From assembly GCF_000494755.1 (NCBI RefSeq), contig NC_022657.1, positions 1,960,001 through 2,024,000 on the forward strand: a stretch of DNA of 64,000 bases. Reading direction: 5' to 3'. This DNA is from Amorphoplanes friuliensis DSM 7358. GTDB lineage: Bacteria > Actinomycetota > Actinomycetes > Mycobacteriales > Micromonosporaceae. The notes beneath the pieces were generated by a model, which did not search any database, had not been told where the DNA came from, and saw only the letters and a program-made list of their open reading frames with translations. The translations under genes were made by a program, and so were the position numbers. This document shows positions 16,217 to 23,275 of the stretch, piece by piece. Position 1 is the stretch's first letter. Each line of letters opens with the position of its first letter.

Positions 16217-17641
16217 GTGTTCGCCAATCCCGAGGAACTCCTGCGATACCTCAAAGACGAGGACGTCAAGTTCGTCGACGTACGATTCTGTGACCTTCCC
16301 GGCGTGATGCAGCACTTCAACATGCCGGTGGAGTCGTTCGACGACAGTGTGGTCACCGACGGTCTCGCCTTCGACGGATCCTCGATCCGCGGGTTCCAGG
16401 CCATCCACGAGTCCGACATGATGCTGCTCCCGGACGTCACGACCGCGTTCGTGGACCCGTTCCGCATCCAGAAGACGCTCGCCCTGAACTTCTTCATCCA
16501 CGACCCGTTCACGCGTGAGGCCTACTCCCGTGACCCGCGGAACGTCGCGAAGAAGGCCGAGACCTACCTCGCGTCGAGCGGCATCGCCGACACGGCGTAC
16601 TTCGGCGCCGAGGCCGAGTTCTACATCTTCGACTCGATCCGGCACGAGACGTCCGCCCACCAGGCGTTCTACTACATCGACTCGATCGAGGGCGCCTGGA
16701 ACACCGGCAAGGAGGAGGAGGGCGGCAACCGCGGTTACAAGACCGCGTACAAGGGCGGCTACTTCCCAGTCTCGCCGCTCGACCACTACTCCGACCTGCG
16801 CGACGCCATGGTGCGCCGCCTGATCGACGTCGGCTTCACCGTCGAGCGTTCGCACCACGAGGTCGGCACCGCGGGCCAGGCCGAGATCAACTACAAGTTC
16901 TCGACGCTGCTCCACGCCGGCGACCAGATGCAGATGTTCAAGTACATCATCAAGAACACCGCCTGGGAGCACGGCAAGACGGCGACGTTCATGCCGAAGC
17001 CGCTCTTCGGTGACAACGGCTCCGGCATGCACACCCACCAGAGCCTCTGGTCGAACGGCGAGCCGCTGTTCTACGACGAGACCGGCTACGCGGGCCTGTC
17101 GGACACCGCCCGCTGGTACATCGGCGGCCTCCTGCACCACGCGCCGTCGCTGCTCGCGTTCACCAACCCGACCGTCAACTCGTACCGGCGTCTCGTGCCC
17201 GGCTACGAAGCCCCGGTCAACCTGGTCTACTCGCAGCGCAACCGCTCCGCCTGCACCCGCATCCCGGTCACGGGCAGCAACCCCAAGGCGAAGCGCGTCG
17301 AGTTCCGCGTCCCGGACCCGTCGTCGAACCCGTACCTGTCGTTCTCGGCCCAGATGATGGCCGGCCTCGACGGCATCAAGAACAAGATCGAGCCCCCGGC
17401 CCCGATCGACAAGGACCTCTACGACCTCCCCCCGGAGGAGTGGGGCAACGTCAAGCAGGTCCCCGGCTCCCTCGACGCCGTCCTCGAATCCCTCGAGAAC
17501 GACCACGAGTTCCTCACCGCCGGCGGCGTCTTCACCGACGACCTGATCTCCACCTGGATCGACTACAAGCGAACCAACGAGATCGACCCGGTCCGCCTCC
17601 GCCCCACCCCGCACGAGTTCGAGATGTACTACAACGTCTGA
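16217..17641 (+). CDS. glnA: Glutamine synthetase type I (GlnA1)
   Basis: Catalyses ATP-dependent synthesis of glutamine from glutamate and ammonia as a cytoplasmic dodecamer. The 474-residue length is typical. Visible signatures are [12 protein letters not shown], the ATP-binding [25 protein letters not shown], and DLYDLPPEE, whose Tyr402 is the expected adenylylation site for the GlnE encoded upstream. I placed the start at the GTG at 16217, four bases after AGGAGG, rather than at 16202. The last seven codons and the stop lie within a 29-bp att core used by the adjacent mobile element, and integration keeps the protein sequence intact. Confidence 0.97.
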   Translation: MFANPEELLRYLKDEDVKFVDVRFCDLPGVMQHFNMPVESFDDSVVTDGLAFDGSSIRGFQAIHESDMMLLPDVTTAFVDPFRIQKTLALNFFIHDPFTREAYSRDPRNVAKKAETYLASSGIADTAYFGAEAEFYIFDSIRHETSAHQAFYYIDSIEGAWNTGKEEEGGNRGYKTAYKGGYFPVSPLDHYSDLRDAMVRRLIDVGFTVERSHHEVGTAGQAEINYKFSTLLHAGDQMQMFKYIIKNTAWEHGKTATFMPKPLFGDNGSGMHTHQSLWSNGEPLFYDETGYAGLSDTARWYIGGLLHHAPSLLAFTNPTVNSYRRLVPGYEAPVNLVYSQRNRSACTRIPVTGSNPKAKRVEFRVPDPSSNPYLSFSAQMMAGLDGIKNKIEPPAPIDKDLYDLPPEEWGNVKQVPGSLDAVLESLENDHEFLTAGGVFTDDLISTWIDYKRTNEIDPVRLRPTPHEFEMYYNV

Positions 17642-17645
17642 CCTG
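17617..17645 (+). other. attL core: 29-bp direct repeat in the 3' end of glnA
   Basis: This segment spans the last codons (FEMYYNV), the stop of glnA and five following bases. It is identical to 28280-28308. The sequences diverge immediately outside on both sides, as expected for the duplicated core left by site-specific integration. The integrase gene lies 78 bases inside. Confidence 0.93.
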
Positions 17646-17722
17646 ATTTAGTGCCCTGACCAGGACCGATGCTTTCTGATCTTGCGGCGGGCACAGATTG
17701 GGCACAACGTACGGAACGGCGG

Positions 17723-18934
17723 TCATGCCTGGCTCACAGCCGGTGTGGCCGCCGTTTCCGGCTTCCCGAGAGCGCCGTCGACCAGCGCCCGGGTGCGATC
17801 CAGCACGTCCGGCCACTCATGCACATACTCGTTGAGCGTGATCGTCGGCGTGGAGTGCCCGAGCGCCAGCTGCACCGTCTTGACGCTTGCACCCGCGTGG
17901 ATCAGCAGCGTCGCGTAGTAGTGCCGCAGTCCGTGGAACCCCCAACGGCCCGGCAGCCCCACCTGGGTCCGCACCGGCACCCAGGTCCGCGAGAACGTCG
18001 AGGCGAACACCGGGCCACCGTCAGCACTGCGGAACACGAGCGCGGCGGGTCGCCGAATCGGCTTCCGCGGGTTCGTGTCGTCGTCCACCTCAATCGGCTT
18101 CGGCGCGTTCTCGAGATGACTGCGCAGCGCGTGTGCCACCACCTCGGGCAGCTCGACCACCCGACTGCTGGTCTTCGTCTTCGGCCGGCCAAGGTAGGGC
18201 GGACGGCCCTTGTGGGACTTGAGCTGCTGGCGCACCGATAGCTCGGCCCGGTCGAAGTCGATGTCCTCCACCTCAAGGCCGAGTACCTCACCCAACCGCA
18301 GACCGCAACCCGCCGCCACGTAAACCGCCGCCGACAGCCGATCCGGCATCAGCCGCGCCAGACTGTGGACCTGCTCCGGGGTCGGAATCACGCGCTTGTC
18401 GCGGTCGACGCCCGGCAACTTGACGTCGACGCACGGCGTGCGGGCGATGAGCCGATCGCGCACCGCAGAGGCGAAGATCGCGCTCAGATAGCGGTAGACC
18501 ACCCGCAGCGTCGTGGGAGCCAGCACCGCTGACCGATCCTTGACCCAGGCCTGCACGTTGCTCGGTCGCACCTTCCCGACCGCGACTCTGCCGATAGTCG
18601 GCGCGATGTGCAGCCGGATGGCGTGCTCCACATGAATCGCCGTGCTCTCGATGTGGAGCTGGTCAGCACGCCACCGCTCGGCCAGCTCCGCCACGCTGAT
18701 GAGTCCGCTGCGCTCATCGATGTACTCACCCCGGCTCAGGTCGGCCCGCACGTTGGCGTCGTACCGGTCGGCGTCTGCCTTGCGCTCGAAGAGGCGTTCC
18801 CGCGAGCTGCCGACGTTGTCCACCCACCGGACCCGCCAACGCTTACCGCGGCCGTGCCTCTTGGAAGGTAGACGGAGCCCGTCCGGCCCTCGTTTCGTCA
18901 GATACCACAGGTCATCAACGGGCATCGTCGCCAC
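17723..18934 (-). CDS. int: Tyrosine site-specific integrase
   Basis: A 403-residue tyrosine recombinase that presumably joins the element's att site to the glnA 3' end. It has an N-terminal arm-binding region (GKRWRVRWVDN), a core-binding SAM-like domain at about residues 70-150 and a catalytic domain with all expected landmarks: Arg in CGLRLGEVLGL (about 211), HGLRHYYAT (about 335), LGHSTPTITLNEY and the nucleophilic Tyr near 369. The gene overlaps xis by 20 bases and reads toward attL. A second in-frame ATG three codons in is an equally possible start. Confidence 0.95.
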   Translation of the reverse strand: MATMPVDDLWYLTKRGPDGLRLPSKRHGRGKRWRVRWVDNVGSSRERLFERKADADRYDANVRADLSRGEYIDERSGLISVAELAERWRADQLHIESTAIHVEHAIRLHIAPTIGRVAVGKVRPSNVQAWVKDRSAVLAPTTLRVVYRYLSAIFASAVRDRLIARTPCVDVKLPGVDRDKRVIPTPEQVHSLARLMPDRLSAAVYVAAGCGLRLGEVLGLEVEDIDFDRAELSVRQQLKSHKGRPPYLGRPKTKTSSRVVELPEVVAHALRSHLENAPKPIEVDDDTNPRKPIRRPAALVFRSADGGPVFASTFSRTWVPVRTQVGLPGRWGFHGLRHYYATLLIHAGASVKTVQLALGHSTPTITLNEYVHEWPDVLDRTRALVDGALGKPETAATPAVSQA

Positions 18935-19136
18935 CTACCTGCTCAGTCAGCCAGGCGTGTACCGCGTTGGGGTCGTAGCGGAGATGCCGCCCCACCTTGT
19001 AGGCGGGCGGCCCGGTGCGGTGGTGCCGCCACTGGTAGAGAGTGGCGACTGGCACCTGAAGGAAGGCGGCGACGTCGTCGACCGTCCATAGCCGTTCGGC
19101 GGCCGTCGCGCTCACGTGCGCTGTCTTCACTGCCAT
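18915..19136 (-). CDS. xis: Excisionase, helix-turn-helix (HTH_17/MerR-like)
   Basis: A 73-residue DNA-binding protein with WTVDDVAAFLQVPVATLYQW followed by GPPAYKVGRHLRYDP and AVHAWL, the standard small excisionase/HTH_17 pattern. It would direct the integrase toward excision. Its 3' end overlaps the integrase start by 20 bases, so the two are probably cotranscribed and translationally coupled. Confidence 0.9.
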   Translation of the reverse strand: MAVKTAHVSATAAERLWTVDDVAAFLQVPVATLYQWRHHRTGPPAYKVGRHLRYDPNAVHAWLTEQVGGDDAR

Positions 19137-19207
19137 TGCTCCGATTCCATTGGGCCCGATTCATCTCTGGGCTAGGCGTCAAGCTCGCCTTGACGGTTGA
19201 CGTCCGC

Positions 19208-19765
19208 TCATGCGGTTGCCGTGTGCAGGTACTGCCGAGCGGCATCTTGGTGCTCTCGGGCCATTGCAGCGGAGGTGTTGGCGAGCATCGCGTCGGCCGG
19301 GGTTTGCCACCCGGCGCCAACGAAGGCGAGGAAGTTGATGACCAGCGTCGTGGGCTCCGCGACCGGGTCGGACCGTTCGGGGCCGCCAGTCTGCGCGCGG
19401 CGGAACGTGACGCGTTCGTCGTCGAGCATGGCGAAGGTGATGGAGTAGCGGCGGGACTTGGTGAGGAAGTGGCCGCCGAAGCCGAGCATGTGGGCCCACT
19501 TGCGCAGCTTCAGATACGGGCTGGCCGGCGGCCCGGCCGGGACCCGGCGGGCCGCATCGGTGGCGGCGACCTGTTCCGCCGCGCAGCTCGGACAGGTCCG
19601 GTAGCGGGTGCAGCCACCGCAGTCCGGGTCGGTCCGCAGGGGGCCGAACGGCTCAGCCGAGACTGGCTCGGCTCTCGGTAGCGTCGCGGTCACAGATCCG
19701 GTGATTGGGGAGTGGCGTGCGCGATTCGGCCATGGAGTTACGACGCGTGGTCGGCAAGTTCGCAC
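19208..19765 (-). pseudogene. Truncated replication initiator (RepSA-like C-terminal remnant)
   Basis: The reading frame contains LRKWAHMLGFGGHFLTKSRR and RYSITFAML, then TTLVINFLAFVGAGW. I recognise this block as the C-terminal region of AICE/pSAM2-type replication initiators, which are normally over 400 residues. Only about 100 convincing residues remain. The part upstream of ASPYLKLRKW is Cys/Pro-rich and does not look like the rest of the family, and the 5' side runs into an oppositely oriented membrane-protein gene. This fits deletion of most of rep. A short separate protein of unknown role cannot be excluded. Confidence 0.7.
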
Positions 19766-20031
19766 TACTGCTCGCCTTCGTCTACGTTCTGGCTCTTGTC
19801 GCCGGGGTGGTGGGCCTCGTTAAGGGCACCGCGCCTGTTCTCGGCTTCGTGATCCTGCTGCTCCCGGCCGCTGCGTTTGCGGTGTCGGTGCGGGATGCGG
19901 TCCGGTTGCATCAGACGTCGGACACGGAGCGGATGAAGTCGTTGTGGCCGCGCTCTGCCCTGTACGCGGGCATCGGCTCCGGTCTGTTGATTGTGGCGAT
20001 CGCGGTCATCGGCAAGATGGGCAACTCATGA
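19717..20031 (+). CDS. Small membrane protein of the secretion-substrate-like cassette
   Basis: About 104 residues with hydrophobic segments at roughly 15-36, 40-56 and near the C-terminus, and a short polar stretch between. No enzymatic motif is visible. I prefer the GTG at 19717 because GGGGAG lies just upstream; the ATG at 19732 also fits. Its stop overlaps the next start as ATGA, tying it to the EspC-like gene. Its 5' end overlaps the rep remnant on the other strand, which suggests the cassette was inserted there. Confidence 0.65.
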   Translation: MRDSAMELRRVVGKFALLLAFVYVLALVAGVVGLVKGTAPVLGFVILLLPAAAFAVSVRDAVRLHQTSDTERMKSLWPRSALYAGIGSGLLIVAIAVIGKMGNS

Positions 20032-20360
20032 GCTTCGAGGTCGACCCCCAGGCCGTCCGCAAGTACGCCGACGAGCTCGCCGCGGTCCGCCGCGCGGCTG
20101 ACACCGCGAACGCCTACGTGAACAAGCACGGCAGCTTCAGCACCCACGAGAGCGGCCTGATGGGCTACATCTCCGGTGCCCACGCCGACTTCGTAGCGTC
20201 GCTGAACACCATGCTCAAGCACCTAATGGACCTGGCCGACTCCTCAGAAGTGGCACTCAAACAGCTTGCCGCCAAGTACGAGCAAACCGACGAGAGCGCC
20301 GCCGCGAAGGTCGACTCCACCTACCCGGTGGTGCCTCGCACCTCGTTCAAGCACGACTGA
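20028..20360 (+). CDS. EspC-like type VII secretion target protein
   Basis: A 110-residue, mostly helical protein beginning SFEVDPQAVRKYADELA and containing a helix-turn-helix hairpin-like layout (ADFVASLNTMLKHLMDLADSS, then LKQLAAKYEQTDESAAAKVD). The C-terminal YxxxD-like element (YEQTD) followed by ESAAA resembles type VII (ESX) export signals. It resembles DUF2580/EspC-family proteins. It starts on the overlapping stop of the upstream membrane gene and is followed 23 bases later by a WXG-motif protein. No ESX core genes are in the window. Confidence 0.75.
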   Translation: MSFEVDPQAVRKYADELAAVRRAADTANAYVNKHGSFSTHESGLMGYISGAHADFVASLNTMLKHLMDLADSSEVALKQLAAKYEQTDESAAAKVDSTYPVVPRTSFKHD

Positions 20361-20383
20361 CACCAGGCACTGGGGACAACGAC

Positions 20384-21103
20384 ATGGACGACCCGACAGC
20401 GTTCCTCACGGAGCCCGCCAAGCCGGACGACAGCGTGAGCAACGGCTTCGCCAACCCGCTCGATCTGTTCAACTACGTAAGCCCGTCGGCATGGCTCAAC
20501 GCCGCCATCGAGAAGCTCACCGGCGTCGACGTCTTCGGCTGGATGACCGACTGGGTCAGCGGCGACTGGGAGTCGCTATGGAAGTACGGCGACGCGATGG
20601 CCAACCTCGCCCAGTGCATGCAGCAGATCGGCATCAACATCCAAACCGGGATGCTCCAGCTCGACGCCTCCTGGGACGGCAACGCCAGCGACGCCGCCTA
20701 CAAATACTTCTCTGACCTCGCCGCCGCAACAAGCGGGCAGCAGGTCGCGATCGCCAAGACGCAAGACAGCTACCACAAGGCTGCGCTCGGGGCCTGGCAG
20801 CTGTCGAACCAGCTCGGCAACATCCTGCAGGCACTGGCTGATAAGGCCATCCTCGCCGGGATCGCCGCCGCCGCTGGTACCGCACTGATCGAAACCGGGG
20901 TCGGCGCGGTGGCCGGCTACGGCGCGGCCGCGTACATCGTCCTTGACATGCTGCAACTGATCAACGATGCGTCGGTCATCATCAACACCGCAGGCACGGT
21001 CATCCTCGGCCTGTTCGGCGGTGTCATGGACGCCGCTTACCAGGGCGGCGACCTCACCGCGGTGCCGCTGCCTGCTACCGCCTACAGCGGCCCGGGGGCC
21101 TGA
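20384..21103 (+). CDS. WXG100-like protein with C-terminal membrane segments
   Basis: A 239-residue protein. After about 60 residues rich in aromatic positions (FGWMTDWVSGDWESLWKYGD) comes a helical hairpin with the W-x-G turn SWDGNASDAAYKYF near residue 105. Two hydrophobic Ala/Gly-rich segments follow (about 160-185 and 200-220). This looks like a WXG100-type secretion substrate fused to membrane-inserting sequence. Such proteins are paired with EspC-like genes in Micromonosporaceae as far as I recall. Its role could be pore formation, adhesion or export; none is shown here. Confidence 0.7.
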   Translation: MDDPTAFLTEPAKPDDSVSNGFANPLDLFNYVSPSAWLNAAIEKLTGVDVFGWMTDWVSGDWESLWKYGDAMANLAQCMQQIGINIQTGMLQLDASWDGNASDAAYKYFSDLAAATSGQQVAIAKTQDSYHKAALGAWQLSNQLGNILQALADKAILAGIAAAAGTALIETGVGAVAGYGAAAYIVLDMLQLINDASVIINTAGTVILGLFGGVMDAAYQGGDLTAVPLPATAYSGPGA

Positions 21104-21104
21104 C

Positions 21105-21443
21105 ATGAGCGACGATCGCCTGAACCTGCAGCTTGAGCAAATGGCAGGTAGTCCTGCCGTCGCTCGCGCCATCAAGGATGCCCTGAACCGGCTCCGCGGC
21201 GGGGCCGCCGGCCCTGACCTGGCCGAGATGGCACGTGACGTCCTCGACGGACACTCGGATCTCCGGACAGTTGGCCAGAGCTCCGCCTACTCCACCCCAA
21301 TGACCGAAGCGATCGGCAAATTTCAGGACTGGCAGGAGGAACTCACACCCGAAGAACGCGAAGCCTTCATCTCTGATGCCCGCGCCCGTCTCAACGGCCA
21401 AGAACTACCTGCTGACGCCACACCGCCGGCCGACGCACGATAG
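21105..21443 (+). CDS. Small hydrophilic protein, last gene of the secretion-like cassette
   Basis: A 112-residue acidic soluble protein beginning MSDDRLNLQLEQMAG. No membrane segment and no known motif. A helical central region contains ELTPEEREAFISDARARL, and the tail is Pro/Ala-rich. The ATG is one base after the upstream stop, so it belongs to the same transcript. By position it could be a chaperone or immunity-like partner of the WXG protein, but nothing in the sequence proves that. Confidence 0.6.
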   Translation: MSDDRLNLQLEQMAGSPAVARAIKDALNRLRGGAAGPDLAEMARDVLDGHSDLRTVGQSSAYSTPMTEAIGKFQDWQEELTPEEREAFISDARARLNGQELPADATPPADAR

Positions 21444-21524
21444 CGAAGCTGAAAAGCCCGACCGACGGCCCGCCGTGAATCTCATGAATTCTTCGAGCCG
21501 GCGAAACGTCGCTGAGGAGGATGA

Positions 21525-22229
21525 ATGACCCTGCTCGCTCCTGCTGCCCAGCAGCAGTCGCTCTGGCAGCTACTGCTCATCGCTGGGGCCGGCAGCTTGA
21601 TCGGTGGCTTGCTCTCGCTGCTTGGTGTCGTACTGACTCAGCGAGGAAACCGCAAGAAGGATGCGGCTGATCGCGTTGCCCGTTGGAAGCGCGAGGACGA
21701 GGTCAAAGCGATAGAGGAACGGCGCCGATTGCTGCTTGACATTGCTGAGGCCGTTCAGGAACGCCAATCCTGGATCCGGCAGGTCGATTACGGGTACGAA
21801 CACGACCCGTCTGGCTTAGATGTTCCTCGTTTTCAAGTTGCGGGCCGGGTGGAACTCTTCGCCACCGTTCCAGTGATGTGGCTATGGGACGATTTCAACG
21901 ACCGCTTGCTGGCAGTACAGGCCGAAGCCAACGCCGGCAACCATCATGTAGACGTCCATACCGGCCGCAACGAGCTTGATGATCAGACATTGGCACCGAG
22001 GGCCAAGGTCGCGGGTGACATCTTGACCCTTCTGCTACGTCGAATGCTACGCACCGATAAGGAAATCGTTGCCGGCGAGGACTTCTTGTCGCGCGTATCG
22101 CTACTGGGCAGCTTGTTTGACTATGACGAGCGACACAAAAAGGCGGTTGAGGAGTACCTGAAACAGATGAAGCATCCGGAAACACCCTGGCAAAAGGAGT
22201 GGCTAGACTGGTCTAGTTCGGAACGATGA
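21525..22229 (+). CDS. Membrane-anchored coiled-coil protein of unknown function
   Basis: A 234-residue protein with one N-terminal hydrophobic segment (about 12-40), a strongly charged segment (RGNRKKDAADRVARWKREDEVKAIEERRR, residues about 41-69) that probably forms a coiled coil, and a cytoplasmic C-terminal region. A good ribosome site (GAGGAGG) lies 6 bases before the ATG. Base composition is visibly less GC-rich than chromosomal neighbours. I do not recognise the family. It stands alone between the secretion-like cassette and a convergent membrane gene. Confidence 0.7.
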   Translation: MTLLAPAAQQQSLWQLLLIAGAGSLIGGLLSLLGVVLTQRGNRKKDAADRVARWKREDEVKAIEERRRLLLDIAEAVQERQSWIRQVDYGYEHDPSGLDVPRFQVAGRVELFATVPVMWLWDDFNDRLLAVQAEANAGNHHVDVHTGRNELDDQTLAPRAKVAGDILTLLLRRMLRTDKEIVAGEDFLSRVSLLGSLFDYDERHKKAVEEYLKQMKHPETPWQKEWLDWSSSER

Positions 22230-22306
22230 ATCCTTGACCAGACAGACACTGTCTCGACGGTGCTTACCAGTCCTTAACCGGATCGAGCAGAGTGGCGGCT
22301 TCAGAG

Positions 22307-23077
22307 TTAGTCACTATCGGTGAGTCGACCCACAATGAAACCAACAACGGCAAACACCAGGCTTACGATAACGTTGGTTGTTAAGCCGTCCCTATTTCGC
22401 TCTAGCCAGGTTGGTGCCTCCACTCGTGTCCGGGTATAGATAATTGCACTTGATACGCTGCCTGCGGTCGAGGCCCAAAGAACCCAAGTGAGTATGGACG
22501 CGATCGTTGCCGAAAATGCACAGACAAATATGACGTCAGGCAAAGATGTCGTCGCCGCTTTCTGAACCATAAATGCGACAATTCCAAGCACGGCCAAGAA
22601 GGTAGGTATCGCAGCGAAAATTGCTCGTCGCAGCCGATAGATGTGCCTTCGGCGCTGGCGAGTTATTCGCTCCACCTCAGCCGCCATACCCAGATCGCGG
22701 ATACTTTGATCCGGTAGCACCAACTTCGCGACGTTCCGACTGAGCTCTACAGTCTGCCCACCTACGCATTGCAGAAGCAGTGAGTCGACTTTCGTGCGTT
22801 CGTAATCGCGCAAGTCGTTGATGTCCTCGGCGATGATGTCACCATCAATCGTGATGGTTTCGATGTCTTGAGCACCAAGCACCCTCGCCAACTCGACTAG
22901 ATCATCGAGCCACAGGCGCACATGCCCCAGCTGACGGATGTCGTCTCTCGGTTTTCGCCTTAGCGCCACCGCCACAAGATACAGACGGGTCCTGCGGCTT
23001 CTCCGTCTGGCAATCTCAGCGTCACCGTGCTTGCCGTCGACCCGCCCATCATGGGAGTGGGCCGCTGGCCCCACCAT
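22307..23077 (-). CDS. Multi-span membrane protein of unknown function
   Basis: A 256-residue protein with a basic N-terminus, a soluble region of about 140 residues (TITIDGDIIAEDINDLRDYE), then three hydrophobic segments near residues 158-178, 185-208 and 232-250. Composition is AT-rich for this genome. No catalytic motif is visible. The first 40 residues are Arg-rich and the true start could be internal. Membrane effectors of this size occur in bacterial defence islands, which is a context-based guess. It is divergent from the TIR gene. Confidence 0.6.
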   Translation of the reverse strand: MVGPAAHSHDGRVDGKHGDAEIARRRSRRTRLYLVAVALRRKPRDDIRQLGHVRLWLDDLVELARVLGAQDIETITIDGDIIAEDINDLRDYERTKVDSLLLQCVGGQTVELSRNVAKLVLPDQSIRDLGMAAEVERITRQRRRHIYRLRRAIFAAIPTFLAVLGIVAFMVQKAATTSLPDVIFVCAFSATIASILTWVLWASTAGSVSSAIIYTRTRVEAPTWLERNRDGLTTNVIVSLVFAVVGFIVGRLTDSD

Positions 23078-23141
23078 GTGAAGACGGCCTCGAGGCTCGC
23101 TGGGGACCGAGTAAAGGCAGTGACTTCGAGCCGACTTTGTC

Positions 23142-23188
23142 GAGTCTCAGGACGTCCGCGACAGTTGAGTCTCGGGACGTAGGTGACA
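23142..23188 (-). repeat. Possible solo IS481-type terminal sequence with two direct repeats
   Basis: Two 14-base copies (GAGTCTCaGGACGT at 23142 and GAGTCTCgGGACGT at 23167) are spaced by 25 bases. Read on the minus strand the segment begins TGTCACCTACGTCCCGAGAC. In my memory of IS481-family elements, ends starting TGT with repeated GAGACTC boxes are common. No transposase or second end was found nearby, so this could be a relic. Confidence 0.4.
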
Positions 23189-23275
23189 CATCCGGCTAGT
23201 CAATTTTCCGGCGTGTTGCGGTCGTCGCCCGTTCGGCTGACGCAGTTTGCGGCAACACTGGTCATTGTGGCGGGT

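Noticed and set aside
15524..17614. 696-residue minus-strand frame opposite glnA
   Set aside because: It is the complement of glnA joined to the RDD gene region in a non-coding frame; glnA is certain.
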